Origin: an uncultured Bacteroidales bacterium
Lineage (GTDB): Bacteria; Bacteroidota; Bacteroidia; Bacteroidales; UBA932
NCBI GenBank assembly: GCA_934717185.1
Contig: CAKUYQ010000004.1
Coordinates: forward strand, 51,291-115,290
Length of the DNA: 64,000 nucleotides
Reading direction: 5' to 3'
In this document: one piece after another, positions 42,847-51,716 of the stretch
How positions within the stretch are numbered: position 1 is the stretch's first letter
How the letters are laid out: each line of letters opens with the position of its first letter
The notes under the pieces: model-generated
Seen by the model: only the letters and a program-made list of their open reading frames with translations
Told to the model about the DNA's origin: nothing
The model's database searches: none
Position numbers and translations under genes: made by a program

Positions 42847-43428
42847 ATGACAGAGAATATTATTAAGGAGAACATAGACAAAGCCATTGAAGTTTTAAAA
42901 AATGGCGGAGTGATACTTTATCCCACAGATACCGTATGGGGGTTAGGCTGTGACGCTACAAACAAAGAGGCCGTTGCAAAGATATTTGCAATAAAGAGAA
43001 GAGAGGATTCAAAAAGCCTCATTACACTTGCTGCAGATATGGATATGATTGCAAGGTATGTTAAGGAGTTCCCCGAGATTGCAATTTCACTCATAGAGGT
43101 AAACGACAGGCCTATGACAATCATATATCCCGGAGCTGTAGGCCTTGCAGAGAATGTTATTGCGGGCGACGGTTCTGCAGGTATAAGGATCCCAATGGAT
43201 GACTTCTGCAAGAAGCTGATTGCAAGATTCCGCAGACCCATAGTATCAACATCGGCAAATTTGTCGGGAAGCAAATCGCCTGTGACATATAAGGAGATAG
43301 AACCTTACATAAAAGAGGCTGTTGATTTTGCAGTAGACCCGGCTTGCGAGAGCAGAGAGGCAACACATAAACCTTCTCAGATTATCAAGGTGGGATTAAA
43401 CAGCGAGGTGGAGATAATAAGAGGGTGA
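42847..43428 (+). CDS. tsaC: L-threonylcarbamoyladenylate synthase (TsaC/YrdC/Sua5)
   Basis: 193 aa. Motifs: GGVILYPTDTVWGLGCDATN, KRREDSKSLITL, RPMTIIYPG and PIVSTSANLSGSKSPVTYKEI. The enzyme makes threonylcarbamoyl-AMP from Thr, bicarbonate and ATP as the first step of tRNA t6A formation; TsaE at 9.6 kb serves a later step. Length suits YrdC without the extra Sua5 domain. The word TTGTCGGGAAGC is exact at 43261-43272, read as LSGS at the active-site loop. Confidence 0.94.
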   Translation: MTENIIKENIDKAIEVLKNGGVILYPTDTVWGLGCDATNKEAVAKIFAIKRREDSKSLITLAADMDMIARYVKEFPEIAISLIEVNDRPMTIIYPGAVGLAENVIAGDGSAGIRIPMDDFCKKLIARFRRPIVSTSANLSGSKSPVTYKEIEPYIKEAVDFAVDPACESREATHKPSQIIKVGLNSEVEIIRG

Positions 43429-43469
43429 ATCTCACCCTCTTGATTTGATGCATCCTCAATCCTCATTGT

Positions 43470-46022
43470 CTATTGATAGATGTATTTGAATATCTCCTGC
43501 CATGAGACAGATTCTTCGCAAAATCCTCCTCCAAACGGACGGCTGATTATGTAAAGATATTTTTGATTGGCTGTAATCATATAACCTTTGTTATCTGTTT
43601 CAAGCACAAAATATTCCAAATACTTTGGCGGGTAGAGAGCACTTCCTCTCCCTTTACCAAAGGCAAGTTGGTAAGGATCGCCGGAATTAAACTCAAATGG
43701 CCCTGCAATCTCCGATAGATCTGTGTGATCCTCAGTAAAGTGTTGCCCGTTGTAATAGTAAGAGAAAGGAATATCATTAATCACTCCTCGCGGGTAGAGC
43801 AGAGATGACGGATGAGCAAGATATTTTGCAACAATCTCGTTTTCGTAGGAGATTGTTATATATTGGACTCCGCCCACGGTGTGCCTGTTGGATTTTATCA
43901 CATCCATGCTTTTGGATATTCCAACTAAAAAGATCTGCTCGTAAACCTCTATTGAACAGATAGCTGTGCTTATATTACCGTTATCGCCCGTAACAGAAGC
44001 CTTAAGATTGTATGCTCCGTTGGCCCCGCAAGGGTTTGATATTCTTATGCAACCGTTGGAATATCCATATCCGTCTTTGTACGCAGATATATATGTTCCG
44101 GGAGATCTGCCTGTAAACTCAAGATTTATTGTAGCCTGTTGAGGCGCTTCAATATTGAGACTTTCATACGTGTCTGAATACCCTATGTTGGCTATTGCCG
44201 TAATCTTACTCCTCATCTTAATGGCATCCTTTACATTAACCTTTACCGTTGCTCTTTTATGCGGGGCGTCAACAAAACTTATTGTAAGTTCTCCGGCTTC
44301 CAACCCGTTATCTGCGGTAGGAATCAACCCCACAATATTGCGCCCGGCATTTCCACCAACAAACCCGAAAACCGGATTTGTAAAGCCATCTGTAATCTCC
44401 CATTTAAGATTATGTGCAGAGGCGGCCCATTGCGGAGAGATCTCATAACCTATTTCATGGTAGAAATCTTTGTAGATGGTAACCTCATTGTCTGCAGTAA
44501 CTTTAAGCTCCTCAACGGTAATGGAACATACAGCCTCTGCATCTCCAAGCGTTCCTTTTATTGTACATACGCCTGCCTGCAAAGCCTTTATCTCAATACT
44601 GCCATCATTTTGTTTCACTATTTTGGCAACCCTTTCATCCGATACGGTGAATACCGGTGTCTTGGTGTTGTGCTCGTTTGTTGTAAATCCAATTGTCTGG
44701 GTGTCAATATCCAACATAAGCAGGGAGCTTTTGTCAAATGCAATATGATCATCTTCTGGAATAATCACCTCCTCCTCTACAGTCACCTCCGCGGTATCGT
44801 AAATATAGGGTTTTTCAACACTTGTGGCTCTTATTGAACAATGGCCGTTGCCTACAGATGTGACAAGCCCGTTATTATCTACCGTTGCTACAGAGGGGTT
44901 GCTGCTGCTCCAACTAACCAATTTGTTATACGCTGTAGAGGGATAGATATATGCACTTAATTGGGATGTGGTGTTCAATTCTGTGAAAAACAATTCTTTA
45001 GGTGTAACCGTAATAGATAATGGGCGATCCTTGAGATCACTGTTATCCACACTTACACTCAGCTCGTCACGAGACGCATTACCGTTAAAGAACACAGTGG
45101 CGGTATAATGATTATTGCGCTCAACTATAACATCCTCCATGCTTTTGCCAAGGTAAAAAAGGTAGCGTATGGTACCAAACTTTTGAGAGTCTGTAAACTC
45201 GTACTCCAATTGAATATAGCTGCATGTTTTCAGCTGCAAAGAGGTAAGCATCCCCGCTTTCTCCTTGTTTGTGGTTGCCCCGGTAAGTTCTGCCTCCTGA
45301 AAATTCTCAAATGTATAGAAATCAACTCCGGTGGTGGCGACAGAGCCTAAATCCCCCTTAATATAACAATCTCCGTCTATTACATCAGAAGCTTTCCGAG
45401 CAAAGCTTTGTCCAAAATATTTAACCTTTTTGGGAACATTGCAGATCTTAATGCTGTTAATCTTAAGTTGGACATTTGAATTGAGATTGTCATAGTTGCA
45501 CAAAACGGTCACCTTTGCCACAACCCTTCTCATCTCAACCGTAACAACCTCATCTTTTTTTACATTAAAATTTTCTCTTCCCGACATAACACAGTTTCCG
45601 TTCTCGCCAAACATCTCTGAGTGATGATTAATACTGTATTCGGTCTCTGCAAGCCGGTACATGTTGTCATACCCGTCCATCTCATAACCCAAGTTGGCTA
45701 TTGCAAAGACGGAGCAATCTGCACCATCCTGCGCCTTAAGATTAAATGTTAGATCCTCCGGTGATTCAACCTCCCTATAAATATTTGTAATAAGTTCACC
45801 ATCATGGTTATACAAAAACAAGTTGAGGTCCTTTACCCAATCCTCATCTACCGAAAAGCCCAGTTTTGTCTCAACCGGATAGACATCCTTAAGTGTTACA
45901 GTAAACTCTGTGAGATCTTTCTCCTCCTGCTCATCGGGGTTTATGTCGGGAAGCGGATTCCCCTTTTCACACCCAAAAACAAGCAGCAGAGAGGCAAGTG
46001 TAATAATAATTTTTTCTGCCAT
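43470..46022 (-). CDS. large Ig-like (BIG2) surface lipoprotein, fimbrial-anchor-like
   Basis: 850 aa. Lipobox FGC at residue 18. Residues 35-340 resemble the minor fimbrial subunit families of Bacteroidales (DLNLFLYNHDGELITNIYRE, VTVEMRRVVAKVTVLCNY, YLFYLGKSMEDVIVERNNHYTATVFF). Residues 350-430 are a BIG2 domain (ITVTPKELFF, VSWSSSNPSVATVDNNGLVTSVG). Several more beta-sandwich repeats follow, ending in a Tyr/Gly-rich domain. It is a likely surface or adhesin protein standing alone. Two copies of the recurrent word are inside the coding region, in different frames (MSGR, PLPDI). Confidence 0.7.
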   Translation of the reverse strand: MAEKIIITLASLLLVFGCEKGNPLPDINPDEQEEKDLTEFTVTLKDVYPVETKLGFSVDEDWVKDLNLFLYNHDGELITNIYREVESPEDLTFNLKAQDGADCSVFAIANLGYEMDGYDNMYRLAETEYSINHHSEMFGENGNCVMSGRENFNVKKDEVVTVEMRRVVAKVTVLCNYDNLNSNVQLKINSIKICNVPKKVKYFGQSFARKASDVIDGDCYIKGDLGSVATTGVDFYTFENFQEAELTGATTNKEKAGMLTSLQLKTCSYIQLEYEFTDSQKFGTIRYLFYLGKSMEDVIVERNNHYTATVFFNGNASRDELSVSVDNSDLKDRPLSITVTPKELFFTELNTTSQLSAYIYPSTAYNKLVSWSSSNPSVATVDNNGLVTSVGNGHCSIRATSVEKPYIYDTAEVTVEEEVIIPEDDHIAFDKSSLLMLDIDTQTIGFTTNEHNTKTPVFTVSDERVAKIVKQNDGSIEIKALQAGVCTIKGTLGDAEAVCSITVEELKVTADNEVTIYKDFYHEIGYEISPQWAASAHNLKWEITDGFTNPVFGFVGGNAGRNIVGLIPTADNGLEAGELTISFVDAPHKRATVKVNVKDAIKMRSKITAIANIGYSDTYESLNIEAPQQATINLEFTGRSPGTYISAYKDGYGYSNGCIRISNPCGANGAYNLKASVTGDNGNISTAICSIEVYEQIFLVGISKSMDVIKSNRHTVGGVQYITISYENEIVAKYLAHPSSLLYPRGVINDIPFSYYYNGQHFTEDHTDLSEIAGPFEFNSGDPYQLAFGKGRGSALYPPKYLEYFVLETDNKGYMITANQKYLYIISRPFGGGFCEESVSWQEIFKYIYQ

Positions 46023-46130
46023 AACGTGGATATTTTATTGTTCTCATTAATGGAGGGGAAAATTGTTGTTTTGTAACACGTTTTTTTTAAGTTTTTTGGG
46101 GGGGGCTGTTTTTCTTCCCGACAAAAAATA

Positions 46131-46172
46131 AAGAGGATGGCAGTCTTTTAATTTGCCATCCTCTTATCAATA
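46131..46172 (+). terminator. hairpin with GGATGG stem
   Basis: AAGAGGATGGCA (46131-46142) pairs exactly with TGCCATCCTCTT (46154-46165). It lies between two minus-strand units (46022 start and 46194 stop), so it ends the minus-strand fragment. The word CTTCCCGACAA occurs at 46114-46124 next to it. Confidence 0.75.
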
Positions 46173-46193
46173 AGGCTTTTATATTGCAAAAGA

Positions 46194-46445
46194 TTACTCT
46201 ATAGGAACTATATTGTTAAAGTATTTCCCCCATTTTGCCTTGTATCGGTCTAATGACTCTGAAGGAACTTTAACAACTGCAGCGTCTTTATCTGTTACAC
46301 TTTTAAAATGATTGTCCCACACAGGTGAGTTAATGCCTAATTTAGGGTTAGGTACCTTCTTGGCACGACAGATGATTGTGGTTGCTTTACCCCATGTGAA
46401 CTCATTTAAGCCAAAAGTATATTGTTGTATTTTTTTCGCGGGCAA
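46194..46445 (-). pseudogene. C-terminal fragment of BspA-like leucine-rich repeat protein
   Basis: The frame reads TTIICRAKKVPNPKLGIN, WDNHFK, VVKVPSESLDRYKAKWGKYFNNIVPIE, the classic last unit and C-terminal cap of BspA-type LRR_5 surface proteins. The only start is a TTG, there is no signal peptide, and the N-terminal repeats are absent. A remnant is more likely than a functional 83-residue protein. A terminator hairpin still follows it. Confidence 0.55.
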
Positions 46446-46503
46446 GTGTAGGTATTTTTGTTCACAATATATGCTATATTTGCGCAGTTTTACTATAAAA
46501 AAT

Positions 46504-47718
46504 ATGCTTAAGGTTAAAGATAGACGTGGTACGTTAAGTGTTAAGTACGATTCATTACTTGAACATTTTGGAGTTGACGGTGTTACCCCGTTGTGGGTTG
46601 CGGATATGGATTTTGAATCTCCACTATGTGTAAGGGAGGCTCTTGAAAAGATAGTTTCGGGGGCTGTTTACGGGTATAACATTATCCCTCCAAAATTCTT
46701 TGAAACAATCCAAAAATGGATAAAGGATGTTCAGGGTTGGAAAATAGAAAAGGAGTGGTGCAGTTTTATTCCGGGAATAGTAAAAGGGATAGGTTATGTG
46801 ATCAACTACTTTACAAAACCGGGAGACGGGATTATAATTCAGCCGCCTGTTTATCCCCCCTTTACAAATGTCCCAAAAGGGAACGGAAGAAATGTCCTAT
46901 ATAACCCGTTAATAAGGGTTGAGGATGGTAGTTATAGGATGGATTTTGAAAATCTTGAGGAGGTGGCGGCAAGGGGAGATGCTAAACTTATGATTTTATG
47001 CAATCCTCATAATCCTTGCGGAATAGCATGGGACAGGGAGTCTCTTGCAAAGGTGGCGGATATATGTTATAGGCATAATGTTCTTGTTGTCTCGGATGAG
47101 ATTCATGCAGATATGCCGCTTTCAAAGACTGTACATATTCCGTTTGCAACGGTTAGTGAGGCTGCTGCAATGAACAGCATTACTTTTGGCGCACCGTCAA
47201 AGACATTCAATATGGCAGGAATTGTAAGCTCTTTCTCCATTGTGCCGAATGAGAAGATAAGGAAGGAATTCTATTCTTGGATGGGCGTTAATGAACTTAA
47301 TTCGCCAACAATCTTTGCAACTGAGGCAACTATTGCCGCATATACAAAAGGTGAGGAGTGGAGAGGGGAGATGTTGGAGTATATAGAGGAGAATGTGAAC
47401 TTTACTATGGAGTATTTTAAGCAGAATATTCCGTTGATAAAGCCTGTAAGGCCTATGAGTTCATTCTTGGTATGGTTGGATTGCAGGGAGCTTTGCAAAG
47501 CTATAGGGGGTGCAACACCGGATACTGCCACTCAGAAGAGATTGGTTAACCTCTTCCTTAATGACGCGGGCCTGGCTCTTAATGACGGCAGTGCCTTCGG
47601 CCCTGGTGGTTTGGGGTATATGAGACTTAATGTGGGCTGTTCTCTCGAACTTCTTGCAGAGGCTTACGAGAGGCTTAGAGTAGCTGTCGGGAAGAATATA
47701 AATAATTTACTAAAATAA
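46504..47718 (+). CDS. PatB/MalY-type PLP-dependent C-S lyase
   Basis: 404 aa. I start it at 46504 (MLKVKDRRGTLSVKYDS); longer readings run back through the LRR fragment. Aminotransferase class I/II fold: WVADMDFESPLCVREAL, VYGYNIIPPKFFETIQKW, GIIIQPPVYPPF, ILCNPHNPCGIAW, VVSDEIHADM and the PLP lysine in FGAPSKTFNMAGI. PatB/MalY enzymes break C-S bonds in cystathionine or cysteine, releasing pyruvate, ammonia and a thiol. A TATATTTG -7 box is at 46475-46482. The word TGTCGGGAAG is near the C-terminus. FKBP follows after ten bases. Confidence 0.87.
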   Translation: MLKVKDRRGTLSVKYDSLLEHFGVDGVTPLWVADMDFESPLCVREALEKIVSGAVYGYNIIPPKFFETIQKWIKDVQGWKIEKEWCSFIPGIVKGIGYVINYFTKPGDGIIIQPPVYPPFTNVPKGNGRNVLYNPLIRVEDGSYRMDFENLEEVAARGDAKLMILCNPHNPCGIAWDRESLAKVADICYRHNVLVVSDEIHADMPLSKTVHIPFATVSEAAAMNSITFGAPSKTFNMAGIVSSFSIVPNEKIRKEFYSWMGVNELNSPTIFATEATIAAYTKGEEWRGEMLEYIEENVNFTMEYFKQNIPLIKPVRPMSSFLVWLDCRELCKAIGGATPDTATQKRLVNLFLNDAGLALNDGSAFGPGGLGYMRLNVGCSLELLAEAYERLRVAVGKNINNLLK

Positions 47719-47728
47719 TATACTTACA

Positions 47729-48313
47729 ATGAAAAAGGAAAGTTATGCTTTGGGAATGAGCTTGGCTCATAATATTTTATCGTCCGGAGTGAGACATCTT
47801 AATGTTGAGGCGTTTGTTGAGGCGTTTACGGCTGTAATGAACGACCAACCTCTTGATATGAGTAACGAGGAGGCTCAGGAGGTATTGAATGAGTATTTTA
47901 CAAATCTCCATGCGGAAAACGTTAAGGCGCAGAAGGCCAAAGGTGAAAAATTCCTGGAGGAAAACAGTTCTAAAGAGGGGGTTGTTACACTTCCAAGCGG
48001 TTTGCAGTACAAAGTGGTAAAGAGCGGTAACGGAAAGTCTCCAAAGGCTCAGGACCAGGTTGAGGTGCATTATGAGGGCAGGTTGGTAGACGGACAGAAA
48101 TTCGATAGTTCGTACGATAGAGGTGTACCTGCTGTTTTTGGCGTTACTCAGGTTATTCCGGGATGGGTTGAAGCTCTCCAGCTTATGAAGGAGGGTGACA
48201 AATGGCAACTCTATATTCCATATAATCTTGCGTACGGCGAGCATGGTGCAGGTGAGCAGATTCCGCCTTATTCTGCGCTTGTGTTTGATGTAGAGTTACT
48301 GAAAGTCAAATAA
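47729..48313 (+). CDS. FKBP-type peptidyl-prolyl isomerase (FklB/Mip-like)
   Basis: 194 aa, no signal peptide, so cytoplasmic. An N-terminal dimerisation helix region (YALGMSLAHNILSSGVRHLN...FTAVMNDQPLDMS) is joined by a long helix to the FKBP domain (residues 85-194) with VEVHYEGRLVDGQKFDSSYDRG, VIPGWVEALQLMKEGDKW and IPYNLAYGEHGAGEQIPPYSALVFDVELL. It speeds cis-trans isomerisation before proline. Ten bases after the lyase gene, it is probably co-transcribed. Confidence 0.9.
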   Translation: MKKESYALGMSLAHNILSSGVRHLNVEAFVEAFTAVMNDQPLDMSNEEAQEVLNEYFTNLHAENVKAQKAKGEKFLEENSSKEGVVTLPSGLQYKVVKSGNGKSPKAQDQVEVHYEGRLVDGQKFDSSYDRGVPAVFGVTQVIPGWVEALQLMKEGDKWQLYIPYNLAYGEHGAGEQIPPYSALVFDVELLKVK

Positions 48314-48397
48314 AAAGACAACTACAGCTTATTTGGCTGCACACTCTTTTTTGTGATACATTTTAGTATTTTGGTATTGCAATATTCACTGTTTAAG

Positions 48398-48434
48398 ATA
48401 GCCTGCTGACAGGTACCGCCTGTTGGCCGGCTAT
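48398..48434 (+). promoter_or_regulatory. structured leader before feoAB
   Basis: ATAGCC (48398-48403) pairs with GGCTAT (48429-48434) around an inner stem ACAGG/CCTGT (48409-48413, 48419-48423). It lies 27 bases before the feoAB start. No known riboswitch is recognised. Confidence 0.4.
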
Positions 48435-48460
48435 AGGCAATTTAAAAGAATATATCATAT

Positions 48461-50857
48461 ATGAGATTATCAGATTTAAAGACCGGTGAATCTGCTGTAA
48501 TCGTAAGAGTTTTTGGCCATGGTGCCTTTAGAAAACGATTATTGGAGATGGGTTTTGTTCCCGGCCAGATTGTTACTTCTGTTTTAAACTCTCCGCTTAA
48601 AGACCCTGTTAAGTATAATATAATGGGTTATGATGTATCTCTAAGGCATTCGGAGGCCGAGATGATAGAGATAGTTTCCGAGTCAGAGGCTTCGAGTACA
48701 CATCTTTTGAGCCATCTTGCCGAATATGGGGTGGTCTCTTCTAATTCCCCTTTAGAGAGAGCAAAGCATTTTATAGATTCAAAGAAGAAAGAGATAACTG
48801 TTGCCCTTGTGGGTAATCCCAACAGTGGCAAGACATCCCTGTTTAATGCCCTAACCGGTGGAAAGGAGCATGTTGGGAATTACAGTGGCGTTACCGTAGA
48901 TGCCAAAATGGGTTATCTTGAATTTGAAGGGTATAAGTTCAAGGTGGTTGACCTGCCCGGTACCTACTCCTTGTCTGCATATTCTCCCGAGGAGAAGTAT
49001 GTTAGGGCATTTCTGTATAACGAGATGCCGGATGTTATAATCAATGCCGTTGTTGCCTCCAATTTGGAGAGAAATCTCTACATAACCACAGAGCTTATTG
49101 ATATGAGCCAGCAGGTTGTTGTTGCACTTAACATGTATGATGAGTTGGAAAAAAGCGGTGCGGAATTGGATTTTGAGCTTCTCGGAAAGATGGTTGGTAT
49201 GCCTATGGTTCCGGTGGTGGCAAAATCGGGGCGGGGAATAGATAATCTGTTACGTACGGTTCTGAGGGTTTACCTTAACGAAGAGGATTGTGTAAGGCAT
49301 GTTCATATTCTTTACAGAGAGGCTGTAGAGAATGAGATAAAGGCTCTGTCCGGTGAGATGAAAAAGACCGGAGAACTTCCGTTGCAGTTCCCACCGCGTT
49401 ACTGGTCTATAAAGATGTTGGAGGGGGATGCAGATATAGATGAAAAATTAAGACATTGTCCCTCTTTTGATAAATGGAAAAAATTGGCAGAGGCGGGGGC
49501 TAAAAGGATTGAACGCCAGACCGGGGATATTGTAGAGACCGTAATAAGCAACGAAAAATATGGATTTATAGATGGTGCGCTAAAGGAGACATACACCCCA
49601 GGGGAACATGAGCCAAACCAAAGAACAAAGTTCATAGATAAGCTCGTGACAAATAAATGGTTGGGTTTCCCTATCTTTTTCTTCCTCATGTGGCTTATGT
49701 TCACATGTACATTCGTTTTGGGTGCCTATCCGCAGGATTGGATACAGATGGGGGTTGACTGGCTCTCCGGCGTAATGCAGGGTGCTCTTGCAGAGGGGCC
49801 TTTAAAGGATCTCCTTGTTGATGGAATAATAGGCGGTGTTGGTGCAGTGCTGGTATTCCTTCCAAATATAGTTATCCTTTATCTCTTTATATCGCTCATG
49901 GAAGACTCCGGCTATATGGCGCGTGCCGCATTCATAATGGATAAGATAATGCACAAGATAGGGCTGCACGGAAAATCTTTTATCCCTCTTATTATGGGCT
50001 TTGGCTGCAATGTGCCGGCTGTTATGGCCGGGCGTACAATTGAAAGTTACAGCAGCAGGATAATAACAATTCTTATAAATCCTTTTATGTCTTGCAGCGC
50101 CAGGTTGCCTTTGTACCTGTTGATGGCCGGAATATTCTTCCCGACACATGGTGCTTTGGTGCTTGTGGGAATGTACTTTACAGGTATATTGGCAGCGGTG
50201 ATCACAGCCAGGTTGCTTAGGCATACTCTGTTCAAAAAAGATGAAACTCCGTTTGTAATGGAGCTTCCACCGTACAGAATGCCTACGGCTATCTCTATTC
50301 TAAGACAGATGTGGGGAAAGACAGAGCAGTATCTTAGAAAGATAGGGGGTGTTATCCTTATTGCATCCATAATAATATGGGCATTGAGCTATTTTCCAAG
50401 GACGGAGAAAGATAATGCCAATGTAGCAGAGCAGGAGAATGCCATGGAGAACTCCTATCTTGGCAAAATAGGCAAGTTTGTTGCTCCGGTAATGGAACCT
50501 GTTGGTATTCAATGGAAAGGTACGGTTGCCTTGCTTACAGGAACTGCTGCAAAAGAGATTGTTGTAAGTACAATGGGGGTACTTTACAGTGGCGGTGCAG
50601 ATGAAAGTGTAACTCAGGATGAGACTGCAAACAGGTCTTTGGCTGCACAACTTAGTGCATCCGGTGATTTTAACAGTGCCTCTGCTCTTGCATTTATGGT
50701 ATTTGTGCTTCTCTATTTTCCTTGTATCGCTACATTGGGAGCCATAGCAAATGAGACAGGCAGTTGGAAATGGGCTGTGGCATCTGCTTTGTACAATACG
50801 GCATTTGCATGGGTAATGGCATTTATAGTGTATAAGATTGCATTATTGTTTATTTAA
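48461..50857 (+). CDS. feoB: FeoA-FeoB fusion, ferrous iron transporter
   Basis: 798 aa. Residues 1-72 are a FeoA SH3-like domain (LSDLKTGESAVIVRV, RLLEMGFVPGQ). The FeoB G domain starts near residue 118 with GNPNSGKTSLFNALTG, then DLPGTYSLSAYSPEE and NMYDE. The membrane part contains the two gate regions (FLPNIVILYLFISLMEDSGYMARAAF and a C-terminal gate with TGTAAKEIVVSTMGVLY). It moves Fe2+ across the inner membrane with GTP hydrolysis. FeoAB fusion is usual in Bacteroidales. A short Cys-rich protein gene follows, and a terminator ends the unit. Confidence 0.95.
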   Translation: MRLSDLKTGESAVIVRVFGHGAFRKRLLEMGFVPGQIVTSVLNSPLKDPVKYNIMGYDVSLRHSEAEMIEIVSESEASSTHLLSHLAEYGVVSSNSPLERAKHFIDSKKKEITVALVGNPNSGKTSLFNALTGGKEHVGNYSGVTVDAKMGYLEFEGYKFKVVDLPGTYSLSAYSPEEKYVRAFLYNEMPDVIINAVVASNLERNLYITTELIDMSQQVVVALNMYDELEKSGAELDFELLGKMVGMPMVPVVAKSGRGIDNLLRTVLRVYLNEEDCVRHVHILYREAVENEIKALSGEMKKTGELPLQFPPRYWSIKMLEGDADIDEKLRHCPSFDKWKKLAEAGAKRIERQTGDIVETVISNEKYGFIDGALKETYTPGEHEPNQRTKFIDKLVTNKWLGFPIFFFLMWLMFTCTFVLGAYPQDWIQMGVDWLSGVMQGALAEGPLKDLLVDGIIGGVGAVLVFLPNIVILYLFISLMEDSGYMARAAFIMDKIMHKIGLHGKSFIPLIMGFGCNVPAVMAGRTIESYSSRIITILINPFMSCSARLPLYLLMAGIFFPTHGALVLVGMYFTGILAAVITARLLRHTLFKKDETPFVMELPPYRMPTAISILRQMWGKTEQYLRKIGGVILIASIIIWALSYFPRTEKDNANVAEQENAMENSYLGKIGKFVAPVMEPVGIQWKGTVALLTGTAAKEIVVSTMGVLYSGGADESVTQDETANRSLAAQLSASGDFNSASALAFMVFVLLYFPCIATLGAIANETGSWKWAVASALYNTAFAWVMAFIVYKIALLFI

Positions 50858-50892
50858 GTAAGCGTTATTTTTTTTAGATTACTAAGATTGTT

Positions 50893-51033
50893 ATGTGGCA
50901 GGAAATTTTAGTTGGAGTGCTTGTTGGAATAGCACTGTTGGCTGCTCTCCGCAGGGTTTTCTCAAAAAAAGGGGGATGCAGCGGATGTAGCGGTTGTAGT
51001 GGATGTAATGGTAAAGATTGCACAAATAGGTAA
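50893..51033 (+). CDS. FeoB-associated Cys-rich membrane peptide
   Basis: 46 aa. A single N-terminal helix (EILVGVLVGIALLAALRRVF) is followed by GGCSGCSGCSGCNGKDC, five Cys. Short proteins of this kind are encoded directly downstream of feoB in Bacteroidetes and other phyla and are thought to act with FeoB, perhaps in iron handling. Here it is 35 bases after the feoAB stop and before the shared terminator. Confidence 0.8.
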   Translation: MWQEILVGVLVGIALLAALRRVFSKKGGCSGCSGCSGCNGKDCTNR

Positions 51034-51066
51034 GAAACGGCTGCCAAAACGGCAGCCGTTTCTTCT
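51034..51066. terminator. strong bidirectional terminator
   Basis: GAAACGGCTGCC (51034-51045) pairs exactly with GGCAGCCGTTTC (51051-51062). It separates the feo unit from the convergent ssb gene. Confidence 0.9.
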
Positions 51067-51072
51067 TGACTT

Positions 51073-51456
51073 TTATAAATTTAATTGAGTATCCACATCT
51101 CCGCCGCCACTCTTGACACTGCTATCTGTAACGGGTGCAGGAAATTGTGGTATTGTAATGTTTTGGGCGACAATCTCCGTAAAGTAGCGGTCTGTTCCGT
51201 CCTGACCTCTGAACTTGCTGTACCGCAGCTTGCCTGTAACCTCTATGTAGGCCCCTTTTTTTATTCTGTCGGGAAACAGAATCTTTGAATTCCAAGCAAC
51301 TATGTTGTGCCATGTTACCTCCTCTTTTATCTCAGAGTCTCTTTTCCTTATAAGTTCTGTTGTTGCCATGGTAAATCTTACCCCTTTTGTGCCTGCTTCA
51401 GTTAATATGGGCTTTGGATCAATTCCAACATTTCCCTTCAAAACCACTTTGTTCAT
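51073..51456 (-). CDS. ssb: single-stranded DNA-binding protein
   Basis: 127 aa. OB-fold with MNKVVLKGNVGIDPKP, VRFTMATTEL, EEVTWHNIVAWN, IKKGAYIEVTGKLRYSKF and DGTDRYFTEIVAQNI. The acidic C-terminal tip typical of SSB (DDDIPF) is missing; the tail ends GGGDVDTQLNL. That could mean an accessory SSB with altered partner binding, such as one tied to competence or mobile DNA. A near-match to the recurrent word (TGTCGGGAAA) lies inside. Confidence 0.9.
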   Translation of the reverse strand: MNKVVLKGNVGIDPKPILTEAGTKGVRFTMATTELIRKRDSEIKEEVTWHNIVAWNSKILFPDRIKKGAYIEVTGKLRYSKFRGQDGTDRYFTEIVAQNITIPQFPAPVTDSSVKSGGGDVDTQLNL

Positions 51457-51651
51457 CTTACCCTCCTTTATGATTAATTATTTTGCTGCAAAAGTCTGCT
51501 TTAAAGTAACGTAAAATGTAAAGTAAATTTGTGATTCGGATATTTTACGGTTGTGTACGTATAAAACATGGTCTGCTACGGGATGTTTGCCATTTATGAT
51601 AAAATTATGTTAAGAATTGTAAATATAGATACCTTATAATTGAAAAAAATC

Positions 51652-51659
51652 TATATTTG
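51652..51659 (+). promoter_or_regulatory. -7 element of coiled-coil lipoprotein operon
   Basis: TATATTTG, 57 bases before the start at 51717. The AAGGTTAT after it resembles the corresponding part of the shared leader element. No clear -33 box. Confidence 0.45.
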
Positions 51660-51716
51660 AAGGTTATTTACATTGATAAATGTTATATTGATATTTGTAT
51701 ATAAAGCGTTTATACT

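Noticed and set aside
44259..44837. 192-codon plus-strand frame opposite the large Ig-like lipoprotein
   Set aside because: Cys/Tyr/Phe-rich composition and no homology features; the minus-strand gene is convincing.
46312..46503. N-terminal 64-codon extension of the PatB-type lyase
   Set aside because: The extension runs through the LRR fragment and past a promoter element; homologous enzymes begin at MLKVKDRRG.
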